Origin: Streptomyces sp. NBC_01216
GTDB lineage: Bacteria > Actinomycetota > Actinomycetes > Streptomycetales > Streptomycetaceae
Length of the DNA: 64,000 bases
Assembly (NCBI RefSeq): GCF_035994945.1
Contig: NZ_CP108677.1
Span: forward strand, 434,001-498,000
Direction: 5' to 3'
This document shows, in pieces, positions 48,890 through 57,476 of this stretch. Below the pieces are notes generated by a model. The model saw only the letters and a list, made by a program, of their open reading frames with translations. It did not search any database and was not told the DNA's origin. The first letter of the stretch is position 1, and every line of letters starts with the position of its first letter. The position numbers and the translations under genes are program-made.

Positions 48890-49369
48890 TCACCCACCCG
48901 GCAGGACGCACACGGAGTCGAGGCCGAGCACGTGATTGAGGCGCCCGAAGGCCAGCCAGGAGCCGATGCTCATGCTGAGCTCCACGATCTCGGCCTGGCT
49001 GTACCGCGCCGTCATCCGCGCCCAGAACTCCTCGTCGAGGCCGTGGTGGTCAAGGGCGTACCGTTCGGCGTACTCGGCGGCGAGCCTGGTCCGTTCGTCG
49101 AAGTCCCCGGTCGTGCGCCACGCGGTCACCGCGGCGGCGAAGGACTCCTCGACCCTGACCCCGTCCCGCTCGGTGCGCCAGTCGAGGCAGAAGACGCAGC
49201 CGTTGATCTGCGCGATCCGCAGCCGGGCGGCCTCGAACTCCCGGAGCCCCAGGGTGGTGTGCTCGTAGACCGAGAGCGAGAAGTGGGCGGCTGCCGTCCC
49301 GATGCCGGGGACCATCTCGCCCCACACGTATCCGATCGGTTCCTGACCTTCGGGTATGTCGATGATCAC
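48890..49369 (-). CDS. AhpD/carboxymuconolactone decarboxylase-like protein
   Basis: A 159-residue all-helical CMD-fold protein. The redox-type motif NGCVFCLDW is present at about residues 59-67, but the histidine that follows the CxxC in true AhpD is replaced, so peroxidase activity is doubtful. It starts at a GTG with AGGAG upstream, overlapping the stop of the preceding reductase gene by four bases (GTGA), so the two are translationally coupled. Such pairs may handle a reactive intermediate of an organic substrate. The function is inferred only from family and context. Confidence 0.85.
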   Translation of the reverse strand: MIIDIPEGQEPIGYVWGEMVPGIGTAAAHFSLSVYEHTTLGLREFEAARLRIAQINGCVFCLDWRTERDGVRVEESFAAAVTAWRTTGDFDERTRLAAEYAERYALDHHGLDEEFWARMTARYSQAEIVELSMSIGSWLAFGRLNHVLGLDSVCVLPGG

Positions 49370-50445
49370 GGTTGTCTCCTTCCGAGTTTTCCCACGGCCG
49401 GCCGCAGGGGCACGTCGAGCGCGTCGTAGAGTCCGGGCGTGGCGGCCGCCAGCCAGTCGACGGCGTTCACGAGGCGCCCGACAGCGGTGGCGTTCCCGCC
49501 GGCGGACCGGTTCTCCCCCTCGTCGGTCGCCTCGACGGTGACCTCGATGCGCGGGCGTCCCTCGACGATCACCCGGTGGGCACCGGCGCCGTCGGGCGGG
49601 CTGGGCCAGTCGGGTGCGCAGGAGGGATGGATCCGGGTGACGTGCTCGACCACGATGCGGGGTTCGCCGTCGACGATGCCCTGCACCTCGAAGCGCACGG
49701 CACCCTGGGTACCCGCCTCGAACAGACCCATCGTCCGGGTGGTCACGGAGGCGTCGAGGGCGCGCCGGTCGACGGTCTCCCTGATGTCGTCCAGCGCGAC
49801 GCCCAGGGCGCGGGCCATCAGGCGTATCTGGCCGCCCCACACCATGGTCGGCACCGACGGCGCGAGCATCGGCGGCGCGTAGTCCAGGGGCAGCCCCATG
49901 CCGACGAGGTGCCGGACGGAGTCCTCCTGCTCGTAGGTCGAGTAGTCGAAGATCTCCTGGCAGCGGATGGCGTCCACGGTGGAGCCGAGACCGCTCGTCA
50001 GCAGCGGCAGCACGTCGTTGCCCCAGCCCGGGTCGACGCCGGAGACGAAGAGCGACCCGCCGCCCTCCGCGATCGCGGCGAGGACCGGTTCACGGAACTC
50101 CGCCGGTGCGTTGAGCTGGTCATAGAGGGGATAGAGCGCCGGGGTGACCACGACGGCGCCGGCGCGGATCGCGGCGCAGACGTCGGCGAGGGCCTCGTCG
50201 GGACGGAGGTCGCCGGAGGCCGCGTACACCAGAGCGCGCGGGCGGGCCGCGAGGACGGCATCGACGTCGTCGGTCGCCGTGATCCCCAGCGGGCGGCCGA
50301 GGGCCGCGAGTTCGCCGGCGTCCCGCCCGGTCTTGGCCGGGTCGTGGACGATCACGGCGGCGAGTTCCAGCGCCGGGTGGGCGTCGACGGCCCGGACGGC
50401 CGCGCGCCCGACGTTCCCGGTGCCCCAGACAACGGTGGGAATCAT
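49366..50445 (-). CDS. NAD(P)-binding amine-dehydrogenase/DapB-like oxidoreductase
   Basis: A 359-residue dehydrogenase. The N-terminal Rossmann motif is VVWGTGNVGRAAVRAV, followed by a dihydrodipicolinate-reductase-like domain (LVYAASGDLRPDEALADVCAAIRAG, VSGVDPGWGNDVLPLL). Relatives are the 2,4-diaminopentanoate dehydrogenase/amine dehydrogenase group; substrates here are unknown. The start at 50445 lies 14 bases from a perfect inverted repeat that probably binds a TetR-type repressor. No Shine-Dalgarno is obvious, so the mRNA may have a very short leader. It forms an operon with the AhpD-like gene. Confidence 0.88.
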   Translation of the reverse strand: MIPTVVWGTGNVGRAAVRAVDAHPALELAAVIVHDPAKTGRDAGELAALGRPLGITATDDVDAVLAARPRALVYAASGDLRPDEALADVCAAIRAGAVVVTPALYPLYDQLNAPAEFREPVLAAIAEGGGSLFVSGVDPGWGNDVLPLLTSGLGSTVDAIRCQEIFDYSTYEQEDSVRHLVGMGLPLDYAPPMLAPSVPTMVWGGQIRLMARALGVALDDIRETVDRRALDASVTTRTMGLFEAGTQGAVRFEVQGIVDGEPRIVVEHVTRIHPSCAPDWPSPPDGAGAHRVIVEGRPRIEVTVEATDEGENRSAGGNATAVGRLVNAVDWLAAATPGLYDALDVPLRPAVGKLGRRQP

Positions 50446-50458
50446 GCGCGGAGGGTAT

Positions 50459-50475
50459 ACTGACGAACCGTCAGT
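50459..50475. promoter_or_regulatory. Perfect inverted repeat ACTGACG-AAC-CGTCAGT
   Basis: A 17-base site with seven-base perfect arms, typical of TetR-family operators. It overlaps the likely promoter of the reductase-AhpD operon: the TATAC element sits at 50456-50460. No tetR gene is adjacent in the window. Confidence 0.65.
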
Positions 50476-50649
50476 TCCTAGGGGCGTGGCAGAACCCGCT
50501 CCCCGGACGGGCCCCTTCTACGGCGGTGATCACGGCGACGGGGTCCGGGCATCATGCCCCGTCGGGGCCGGACCGAGGCGGTTCACCGCATTGGCGGTTG
50601 GGCCGCTCCGCGTGGCTTGGCAGAGTCGGCGGGACCCCCGGGAGAGAAC

Positions 50650-51888
50650 ATGCCGGTACCGCCGCTGTCCGCACGCGCGATCCTCGTCGCCCTGCTCGCC
50701 TGGTGCGCCGTGTCGGTCGCCGCGCCCGCCGGAGCGGCGAAGGCCGACGCCGACTCCCCCGCCGCGGGAACGGAGCCGGCGCCCGGGGTCGGCTACCGGT
50801 CCTGGGGCGTGACCGGGTCCCACGGGCCCGCCCGGGTCCACCTCGTCACCGTCGACCTGCGCGACCCCGGGGTCAGGGTGGACCTGCTGACGCCCGGCAC
50901 CGTCGGGGCGCGCGCGCCGCTGTCCGCCCTCGCGGACGCCCGCGCGGCGGTGGCCGCGGTCAACGGCGACTTCTTCGACATCTCGGGGCCCGGCCATCCC
51001 GGGGTGGAGCCGACCGGCGCGTCCGTCGGCCCGGCCGTCGGGGGCGGCCGGCACGTCAAGGCGGCCGTGCCGGAGGGACAGCGCTTCGGGTCCGCGCTGC
51101 CACCGGGCACCGGCACCCGCGAAGTGCTGGGAGTCGGGGTGGACCGGCGGGGCCGCCTGGGCCGCCTCACCCTCGACGGCTCGGTGACCGCGTCCGGCGG
51201 CACCCTCTTCCCGCTGGAGGGACTGAACCAGTACGCCCTGCCGGTGGACTCGGTCGGTGTGTTCACCGCGGACTGGGGAGCGGCGTCACGGGTGCGCGCG
51301 ACCTGTGGCACGGACCAGGACCGGGCGGCGGCGTGCAGCCGCGACACGTACGAGGTGACCGTGCGGGCCGGACGGGTCGCCGCGGTCGCGCGGGTGCCCG
51401 GGGCGGGCGTCATCCCCCGGGGAACCGAGGTCCTGGTGGGCCGGGAGCGCGGTGCGCGGAGCCTGCGCGGGCTGACCGTCGGCGACCGGGTCTCGGTGCG
51501 GCACCGCCTGGTGGCGGAAGGCTCCCCGATCCCCTACCACTTCGCCGTCGGCGGATACCCGGTCCTGCGCGCGGGGGCCCCGCTGCCCGGTCTGGACCGG
51601 CTCACCTCCGCCGTGCGCTCCGCGGCCGGCCTGGCCGACGGCGGGAGGACGCTGCTGCTGATGGCCCTCGACGGGAGCCTCGCCTTCCGCTCGGGCCTGA
51701 CGGTCGCCGAGGTCGCGGCGCTGATGCGGGATGCCGGCGCCGAGGACGCGTTCAGCCTGGACGGCGGTGGCTCCTCGACGCTGGTCACCCGAAGCCCCTC
51801 CGGCACGGCGGTCACGGTGCGCAACCACCCGAGCGGAGGGGCCGAGCGGCCGGTGGCGAACGGCATCGGCGTCTTCCGGCGGCCTTGA
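50650..51888 (+). CDS. Secreted phosphodiester glycosidase (NAGPA-like)
   Basis: A 412-residue exported protein with a Sec signal (about 1-30, LSARAILVALLAWCAVSVAAPAGAAK). The phosphodiester glycosidase domain is marked by AVAAVNGDFFDISG near the N-terminal part and by EDAFSLDGGGSSTLVTR, with VANGIGVFRR at the end. This is the fold of the enzyme that uncovers GlcNAc-1-phospho groups. In bacteria such proteins act on cell-wall or teichoic-type phosphodiesters. The start at 50650 has GGAGAG ahead; longer readings are not supported. It is divergent from the reductase-AhpD operon and probably monocistronic. Confidence 0.9.
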   Translation: MPVPPLSARAILVALLAWCAVSVAAPAGAAKADADSPAAGTEPAPGVGYRSWGVTGSHGPARVHLVTVDLRDPGVRVDLLTPGTVGARAPLSALADARAAVAAVNGDFFDISGPGHPGVEPTGASVGPAVGGGRHVKAAVPEGQRFGSALPPGTGTREVLGVGVDRRGRLGRLTLDGSVTASGGTLFPLEGLNQYALPVDSVGVFTADWGAASRVRATCGTDQDRAAACSRDTYEVTVRAGRVAAVARVPGAGVIPRGTEVLVGRERGARSLRGLTVGDRVSVRHRLVAEGSPIPYHFAVGGYPVLRAGAPLPGLDRLTSAVRSAAGLADGGRTLLLMALDGSLAFRSGLTVAEVAALMRDAGAEDAFSLDGGGSSTLVTRSPSGTAVTVRNHPSGGAERPVANGIGVFRRP

Positions 51889-52051
51889 TCCGTCACTGCC
51901 CCGCCCACACCGTGCGTGGCGGCCGGGCATCGCCCGACCGCACCACGTCACCGCGCGGAGTACGGGTGGCCTGGCTACCGTGACTCCGGGAAGCCCCTGG
52001 GACGCGGGACCTCCCTCGAAGAGCATGATCGACCGGAAGAGAGTCAGCGAC

Positions 52052-52849
52052 ATGGCCGCACGACCTGAAGGCACGCCGGTCTGGACCGACGCGATGTTCA
52101 CCGACGTGGAGGGCGCCAAGAAGTTCTACGGCGAGGTCCTGGGCTGGACCTTCGGCGAAGCCTCCTCTGAATTCGGCAACTACACCCAGGCATACCGGAA
52201 CGGGAAGGCGGTCGCGGCCGTCGTCCCGCCGATGCCGGGCCAGGACTCCCCACAGTCGGCCTGGTGCCTCTACTTCTCCTCGCCCGACGCGTCCGCCGCG
52301 GCGGAGAGGATCAGGAACGGAGGGGGCACGCTCCTGATGGAGCCGATGCAGGTGGGCGACTTCGGCTCCATGTGCCTGGCGCAGGACCCGACGGGCGTCA
52401 CGTTCGGCGTATGGCAGCCGGGTACCCACGAGGGCTTCGAAGTCGAGGGCGAGACCGGTTCGTACGCCTGGGCCGAGGTCTTCACCCGCGAACCGGAGCG
52501 GTCCGACGCCTTCTTCGCCTCGCTGTTCGGCTACCGCACGAAGCGGATGCGGGACGACAGCGTCGACTACAAGACCTTCGACCTGGGCGGCGAGATGCCG
52601 GTCCTGGGCCGGATGACGATGACGCCGGAGGACTTCCCCGCCGAGATCCCCGCGTACATCCAGATCTACTTCGCGGTCGACGACTGCGACGAGGCGCTCG
52701 CGAAGGCCGAGAAGCTGGGAGGCCGGAAGGTGTTCGGGCCGATGGGCAGCCCGTTCGGCCGTTTCGCGGCGATCGTGGACCCCCAGGGAGCGCCCTTCGC
52801 CGTGATCGACCCGACGACCACCGAGGGCGAGATGCCGGAGTTCGTCTGA
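52052..52849 (+). CDS. Two-domain VOC-family protein
   Basis: A 265-residue protein with two vicinal-oxygen-chelate domains. Domain 1: GTPVWTDAMFTDVEGAKKFYGEVLGW and ending DPTGVTFGVWQPG. Domain 2: GSYAWAEVFTREPERSDAFFASLFGY and ending DPQGAPFAVIDP. It is close in layout to 58662 and also resembles 44563, consistent with old duplication. The ATG at 52052 (MAARPEG) is used; an in-frame ATG at 52025 would add nine residues. Substrate unknown. A short copy of the dispersed repeat and a strong terminator follow. Confidence 0.9.
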   Translation: MAARPEGTPVWTDAMFTDVEGAKKFYGEVLGWTFGEASSEFGNYTQAYRNGKAVAAVVPPMPGQDSPQSAWCLYFSSPDASAAAERIRNGGGTLLMEPMQVGDFGSMCLAQDPTGVTFGVWQPGTHEGFEVEGETGSYAWAEVFTREPERSDAFFASLFGYRTKRMRDDSVDYKTFDLGGEMPVLGRMTMTPEDFPAEIPAYIQIYFAVDDCDEALAKAEKLGGRKVFGPMGSPFGRFAAIVDPQGAPFAVIDPTTTEGEMPEFV

Positions 52850-52855
52850 GCTTGA

Positions 52856-52876
52856 CTCTGTCGGGTGGCCTTCGAG
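52856..52876 (+). repeat. Short dispersed-repeat fragment
   Basis: TCTGTCGGGTGGCCTTCGAG matches the left part of repeat copies A and B and again lies directly after a gene stop. CTCAGAGCCTCC follows at 52889-52900. Confidence 0.5.
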
Positions 52877-52907
52877 CCCGCGCACCGCCTCAGAGCCTCC
52901 CCGTGGT

Positions 52908-52939
52908 CGTGCCCGGGACCTCACCCGGTCCCGGGCACG
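52908..52939. terminator. Bidirectional terminator
   Basis: CGTGCCCGGGACC, loop TCACCC, GGTCCCGGGCACG: 13 perfect pairs, in the gap between convergent genes. Confidence 0.85.
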
Positions 52940-53113
52940 ATCCTGTCCCGGAGAGGTGCGTGATGCGGGCGGGGGTGGTCATCGCGGCTCCTCGGGGGCC
53001 CGCGTCGCTCGCGCCGGCGGCGGACCGTGGGCCCGGGAGCACGAGACCTGCGGGCGGGCGGACGACACCCCTGTACCCCGGGGGACTTCACGGGCGCGAC
53101 GGGCGCCGGGACG

Positions 53114-53308
53114 TCAGGGCCTGAGGCCGCTGACGACGTTCGCGGTGGCGGCGACACCGTTCTGGATGGTCGGCGCCATGCTCGTCCCGGCCAGGAAGAA
53201 GCCGAGGAGCGCGCAGACCAGCGCGTGGGAGAACTTGAGCCCGCCGTTGCGCAGGAAGACCACCGCCAGCACGAGCAACAGCACCACCACGGAAATGGAA
53301 ACGGCCAT
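53114..53308 (-). CDS. Small membrane protein, 64 residues
   Basis: Two predicted membrane helices: about 3-20 (VSISVVVLLLVLAVVFL) and 28-45 (HALVCALLGFFLAGTSM), then a soluble tail APTIQNGVAATANVVSGLRP. GAGGAGGG precedes the ATG. Proteins of this form are common in Streptomyces, sometimes near mobile elements, but nothing here shows mobility. Function unknown. Confidence 0.72.
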   Translation of the reverse strand: MAVSISVVVLLLVLAVVFLRNGGLKFSHALVCALLGFFLAGTSMAPTIQNGVAATANVVSGLRP

Positions 53309-53514
53309 GGCCACACCCTCCTCGCACCGCACGGGAATTGCGGCGTCCGGCGGCCAGTGTGGCGCAGCGGAGGCTCCGTCCGGGCGAACGGCATGCCTGC
53401 CGAACGGGTGACGTCGCCGGCAGCCGTCCGCTGGGAGGTGCGGGCGAGGTGGCCGGGCGGTCGTCGTGCCCGCACCTCTTCGGGAGGCGTCGTGGTGCGG
53501 GCTCGACGGACTTC

Positions 53515-54600
53515 TCAGACTCCCGCGGCGGGGGCCGGGAGGCCGACCAGGGACGCGATCGTGTCCTGATGACTGCCGGCCGAACCCAGGGCGACCTGAG
53601 CGGACTTGGCGCGCTTGAGCGCCAAGTGCGCCGGATGCTCCCAGGTCATGCCGATGCCGCCGTGCAACTGCACGCACTCCTCGGCCACATGGACGGCGAC
53701 CTTCGCGCAGTACGCCTGAGCGACGGCCACGGTCAGCGCGGCGTCCGGGTCGGCGGTGGCCAGCGCGTCGGCGGCCGCGCGGGCCGCCGCACGGGCGTTC
53801 ACCACCTCCAGCCAGCACTGCGCCATCCGGTGCTTGAGCGCCTGGAAGGAGCCGACGGGCCGGTTGAACTGGTAGCGCTCCCGAGTGTGCCGGACGGTCT
53901 CCTCCAGACACCACTCGGCGAGCCCGAGCTGTTCGGAGGCCAGCAGTCCGGCGCCGGTGAGCAGTCCTCGGCGGATCGCCGCACGGGCGGGACGCTCGTC
54001 GGCCAGCCGGGTTCCCGCGACGCCGGACGTGTCGACAGCGGACAGGGGCCGGGTGAGATCGAGCGGCGTCAGCGCCTCGGTCCGCGCGCCGGCCGCGGGG
54101 ACGGCGTAGAGGCCGTCGGCCCGCAGGACCAGCAGGACGTCCGCGCAGGCGGCGTCCGCGACAGCGGTCACGGTGTCCGTCGCCTCCGGCTCGGCGGCGG
54201 GGGCGGTGGAGAACGGGACGGCGAGCACCGCCACCGTGCGGCCGTTCGCGAGGGCGTCGAGCAGTTCGGCGACCGGGGCGCTCTCGGTGTCGAGGGCGAG
54301 CAGGGTCTCGGTCGCCATCACCGCCCCGGTGAGGAAGGGCACCGGGGTCACCGCGCGGCCCAGTTCCTCCAGGACCACGGCGGCCTCACGGTGGCTCGCG
54401 CCCTGACCGCCGAACTTCTCCGGGACGAGGAGGCCGGCCGTGCCGATCTCTCCGGCGAGGGACTTCCACAGGCCGGGCACATAGGGGTCGCCGGTCTCGA
54501 TCCGGCCGAGCAGCACCTGTGGTCCGGCCCGGTCGGCGAGCAGCGAGCGGACCGTGGCGCGCAGATCGTCCTCGGTCCCGGAGTAGAGCAGATCCGTCAT
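53515..54600 (-). CDS. Acyl-CoA dehydrogenase subunit lacking the catalytic glutamate
   Basis: A 361-residue acyl-CoA dehydrogenase-fold protein. It has the N-terminal helical domain (LVPEKFGGQGASHREAAVVLEELGRA) and the C-terminal bundle (RYQFNRPVGSFQALKHRMA, ECVQLHGGIGMTWEHPAHLALKRAKS). Where active enzymes have the catalytic Glu (the YEGT-like motif), this protein reads QVALGSAG, so the base is missing. Such subunits form heterotetramers with a complete partner, as in steroid side-chain degradation. The partner is the overlapping upstream gene (ATGA, four bases). It is the third gene of the operon. Confidence 0.9.
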   Translation of the reverse strand: MTDLLYSGTEDDLRATVRSLLADRAGPQVLLGRIETGDPYVPGLWKSLAGEIGTAGLLVPEKFGGQGASHREAAVVLEELGRAVTPVPFLTGAVMATETLLALDTESAPVAELLDALANGRTVAVLAVPFSTAPAAEPEATDTVTAVADAACADVLLVLRADGLYAVPAAGARTEALTPLDLTRPLSAVDTSGVAGTRLADERPARAAIRRGLLTGAGLLASEQLGLAEWCLEETVRHTRERYQFNRPVGSFQALKHRMAQCWLEVVNARAAARAAADALATADPDAALTVAVAQAYCAKVAVHVAEECVQLHGGIGMTWEHPAHLALKRAKSAQVALGSAGSHQDTIASLVGLPAPAAGV

Positions 54601-55784
54601 CGCGCGAGGTCCTTCCAGGCTACGTCCTTGTCGTCGCGGGGCTCGGCGGGCAGTCCGAGCACGCGTTCGGCGACGATGTTGAGCAGCACCTCGGTCGTAC
54701 CGCCCTCGATGGAGTTGCCCTTGGACCGCAGGTACCGGTACCCGGCGTCGCGGCCGGTGAAGTCGACCAGGTCGGGGCGGCGCATGGTCCAGTCGCCGTA
54801 CAGCAGCCCCTCCTCGCCGAGGAGTTCCACCTCCAGGCCGCTGATGGCCTGGTTGAGCCGGGCGAAGCCGAGTTTCATGGCGCTGCCCTCGGGGCCGGGC
54901 TGGCCGGCCACGAGCTGCTGGCGCAGCCGTTCCCCGGTCAGCCGGGCCACCTCGGAGCCCACCCAGAGGTCGAGGAGGCGCCGGTGGAGTTCGTGGGTGC
55001 GCAGCTCGGGGCGTTCGCGCCAGGTCCTCGCGACCGGACCGATCATGCCGCCCTCGCGGGGGATGCGCGCACCGCCGATGGACACGCGCTCGTTCATCAG
55101 GGTCGTCTGGGCGACGCGCCAGCCGTCGCCGGGCTCGCCGAGGCGGTGGGCGTCGGGGATGCGCACGTCGGTCAGGAACACCTCGTTGAACTCCGCCTCG
55201 CCGGTGATCTGGCGGAGCGGGCGCACCTCGACGCCGGGGTCGGTCATGTCGCAGACGAAGTAGGTGATGCCCCGGTGCTTGGGAACGTCCGGATCGGTGC
55301 GGGCGATGAGGATGGCCCAGCGGGCCACGTGCGCGCTGGAGGTCCACACCTTCTGGCCGTTGACGACCCAGGTGTCTCCGTCCCGGACCGCGCGGGTGCC
55401 GAGGGCGGCGAGGTCGGAGCCCGCGCCGGGTTCGCTGAAGAGCTGGCACCACACCTCCTCGCCGGCCCAGAGCGGCCGCAGGAAGCGCTTCTTGACCTCC
55501 TCGGTGCCGTAGGCGAGGAGGGTCGGGGCGGCCATGCCGAGGCCGATGCCGATCCGCCGCGGATCGTTGTCGGGGGCGTCGGCGGCCTGGAGTTCGGTGT
55601 CGACGACGGCCTGCAGGGAGCGGGGGGCGCCTAGTCCGCCCAGGCCGACGGGGTAGTGCACCCAGGCGAGCCCGGCGTCGAAGCGGGCCCGGAGGAAGTC
55701 GGCGCGCGCGGTGCGGGCGGGCGGGTGCGCGGTGAGCAGTTCCCGGGTCAGGGCGCGGACCGCGGTGGCGTCGGGCGCGGTCAT
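54597..55784 (-). CDS. Acyl-CoA dehydrogenase, catalytic subunit
   Basis: A 395-residue FAD enzyme oxidising acyl-CoA at C2-C3. FAD-site motifs: WCQLFSEPGAGSDLAALGTRA and VNGQKVWTSSAHVARWAILIARTD. The C-terminal SIEGGTTEVLLNIVAERVLGLP supplies the catalytic glutamate (IEGGT) absent in the partner gene. The start at 55784 overlaps the stop of the upstream oxidoreductase by four bases, and its own stop overlaps the small subunit. The arrangement and the sequence pattern point to an alpha2beta2 FadE-type enzyme acting on a bulky acyl-CoA. Substrate not shown. Confidence 0.92.
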   Translation of the reverse strand: MTAPDATAVRALTRELLTAHPPARTARADFLRARFDAGLAWVHYPVGLGGLGAPRSLQAVVDTELQAADAPDNDPRRIGIGLGMAAPTLLAYGTEEVKKRFLRPLWAGEEVWCQLFSEPGAGSDLAALGTRAVRDGDTWVVNGQKVWTSSAHVARWAILIARTDPDVPKHRGITYFVCDMTDPGVEVRPLRQITGEAEFNEVFLTDVRIPDAHRLGEPGDGWRVAQTTLMNERVSIGGARIPREGGMIGPVARTWRERPELRTHELHRRLLDLWVGSEVARLTGERLRQQLVAGQPGPEGSAMKLGFARLNQAISGLEVELLGEEGLLYGDWTMRRPDLVDFTGRDAGYRYLRSKGNSIEGGTTEVLLNIVAERVLGLPAEPRDDKDVAWKDLAR

Positions 55785-56749
55785 CGGGCGGCCCCTTCCG
55801 GGAGGACGACCAGGCGGCCGGTGGTGGTGCCGTCGGCGACGCGCTGCACGGCGTCGGCCGCCTCGGAGAACGGGACCCGCTCGCCGACGAGCGGCCTGAT
55901 CAGGCCCTTGGCCGCGTACTCGGTGAGTGTCTCGTGACAGCGCAGGACGGCGGCCCGGTCCTTCGCGTTGTACAGGCCCCAATGGAGGCCGAGGATCGAG
56001 TAGTTCTTGACGAGGGCGTGGTTGAGCGCGGGTGCGGGGATGGAGCCGCTGGCGAAGCCGACCACGACGATGCGGCCCTCGAAGGCGACGGCCTTGGCGG
56101 ACTGCGCGTAGGCCCCGCCGCCGACGGGGTCGTAGATCACGTCGGCGCCCCGGCCGCCGGTGGCCTCCTTCACGACGGCGACGACGTCCTCGGCATGCCG
56201 GTCGATCACGAGGTCGCAGCCGAGTTCCCGGGCGACGGCCGCCTTCTCCGGTCCGCCGGTGACGCCGATGACGGTGGCGCCGGCCGCCTTGCCGAGCTGG
56301 ACGGCGGCGCTGCCGACGCCGCCCGCCGCGGCGTGCACGAGCAGGGTCTCACCCTCCCGGAGCGCGGCCCTGCGGTGCAGTCCGAACCAACCGGTCTGGT
56401 AGCCGATGTGGAGAGCAGCGGCCTCCGCGTCGTCGAGCGCCTCGGGGGCGGGCAGGACGGTCGTGCCGTCGGCGAGCGCGTACGTCGCCATGCCACCGTG
56501 CGGCAGGGCGGGGGTGGCGATGACCCGGCGCCCGTCCTCGGTCTCGGCGCAGACCTCCACGCCGGGGGTGAAGGGCAGCGGGGGCCGCACCTGGTACTGG
56601 CCCCGGCAGAGCAGGGCGTCGGGGAAGTTGACGCTCGTGGCGCGGACCTTGAGCAGGACCTGCCCCGCGCCGGGCGTGGGGCGGTCCACCTCCTCGCACC
56701 GCATCACCTCGCCCGGCTCGCCGTTCTCGTGCACTCGCCATGCCTGCAT
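55781..56749 (-). CDS. NADPH:quinone oxidoreductase family protein
   Basis: A 322-residue zinc-independent medium-chain dehydrogenase. The N-terminus MQAWRVHENGEPGEVMR and the nucleotide-binding AAAGGVGSAAVQLGKAAGATVIG are typical of quinone/enoyl reductases. ATSVNFPDALLCRGQYQ is the family's substrate-domain motif. It is the first gene of a three-gene operon with the two acyl-CoA dehydrogenase subunits, overlapping the next by four bases. It may reduce an unsaturated acyl intermediate or serve as a redox partner. An AAGCG-GT-CGCTT inverted repeat lies 50 bases upstream of the start. Confidence 0.92.
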   Translation of the reverse strand: MQAWRVHENGEPGEVMRCEEVDRPTPGAGQVLLKVRATSVNFPDALLCRGQYQVRPPLPFTPGVEVCAETEDGRRVIATPALPHGGMATYALADGTTVLPAPEALDDAEAAALHIGYQTGWFGLHRRAALREGETLLVHAAAGGVGSAAVQLGKAAGATVIGVTGGPEKAAVARELGCDLVIDRHAEDVVAVVKEATGGRGADVIYDPVGGGAYAQSAKAVAFEGRIVVVGFASGSIPAPALNHALVKNYSILGLHWGLYNAKDRAAVLRCHETLTEYAAKGLIRPLVGERVPFSEAADAVQRVADGTTTGRLVVLPEGAAR

Positions 56750-56798
56750 GGAGTTCCTCCACCAGCCGTCGTCCGTACTGCGCGGTCGGTCGCATACT

Positions 56799-56810
56799 AA
56801 GCGGTCGCTT
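56799..56810. promoter_or_regulatory. Inverted repeat AAGCG-GT-CGCTT, TetR-like operator
   Basis: Five-base perfect arms within ACTAAGCGGTCGCTTGT, a shape seen at operators of TetR regulators of acyl-CoA genes. It overlaps TAGTAT read toward the oxidoreductase gene, the likely -10. No tetR gene is adjacent. Confidence 0.55.
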
Positions 56811-56830
56811 GTCGCGGTGGAACCGTGCGC

Positions 56831-57412
56831 TCAGGACTTCTTCGGCCGGGCCCGGACGTGCATGCGTTCCCCCTGGGGCCCGAACAGGCTCAGAAACTCC
56901 ACCGGACCGTCCGGCGTAGGCCCGAACCAGTGCGGCACCCTCGTGTCGAACTCGGCCGCCTCGCCGGCCGCCAGCACGACGTCGTGGCCGCCCAGGACCA
57001 GCCGCAGCCTCCCGGACAGGACGTACAGCCACTCGTAGCCCTCGTGGACGCGAGGGTCGACCGGCTCGGCCTTCTCCTGCACCACCTTGTACGCCTGGAG
57101 GCCGCCGGGCTGGCGGGTGAGCGGCAGCATCGTGCGGCCGTTGCGCACGATCGGCTTGGCGCGGACCCGGGGGTCGCCGGTGGGCGGCGCGCCGACCAGT
57201 TCGTCGAGCGCGACCTGATGGGCGCGCGCGATGGGCAGCAGCAGCTCGAGACTCGGCCGGCGCTGCCCGGACTCCAGCCGGGAGAGCGTGCTCACCGAGA
57301 TTCCGGTGGAGGCGGCCAGATCGCCCAGAGTGGCTCCGCGCTCACGCCGGATGCGGCGCAACCGCGGTCCGACCTCGTTCAGCACGTCGTCGATGCGTTG
57401 GTCCTCACTCAT
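56831..57412 (-). CDS. XRE-cupin transcriptional regulator
   Basis: A 193-residue regulator. An XRE helix-turn-helix occupies about 15-70 (LRRIRRERGATLGDLAASTGISVSTLSRLESGQRRPSLELLL). A cupin sensor domain follows (about 110-185: HEGYEWLYVLSGRLRLVLGG, DTRVPHWFGPTPDG), with histidines that could bind a metal. Such proteins often repress neighbouring genes in response to a small ligand. It is divergent from the thioredoxin-reductase-like gene across 64 bases. A TTGC-N7-GCAA inverted repeat there is a likely shared operator. Confidence 0.93.
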   Translation of the reverse strand: MSEDQRIDDVLNEVGPRLRRIRRERGATLGDLAASTGISVSTLSRLESGQRRPSLELLLPIARAHQVALDELVGAPPTGDPRVRAKPIVRNGRTMLPLTRQPGGLQAYKVVQEKAEPVDPRVHEGYEWLYVLSGRLRLVLGGHDVVLAAGEAAEFDTRVPHWFGPTPDGPVEFLSLFGPQGERMHVRARPKKS

Positions 57413-57419
57413 GCGTCCA

Positions 57420-57434
57420 TTGCAGAAACAGCAA
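57420..57434. promoter_or_regulatory. Inverted repeat TTGC-N7-GCAA in divergent promoter
   Basis: TTGCAGAAACAGCAA, an AT-richer patch eight bases from the regulator start. It probably overlaps both promoters and is the candidate XRE-cupin site. Confidence 0.5.
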
Positions 57435-57476
57435 GTTCGTTTGTCAAGCGGGTCCCGGCGGGGCCAGGCTCGGGGC

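Noticed and set aside
53114..53308. Small membrane protein as evidence of an integrated element
   Set aside because: There is no integrase, tra gene or attachment-site repeat nearby, so a mobile-element claim is not supported.
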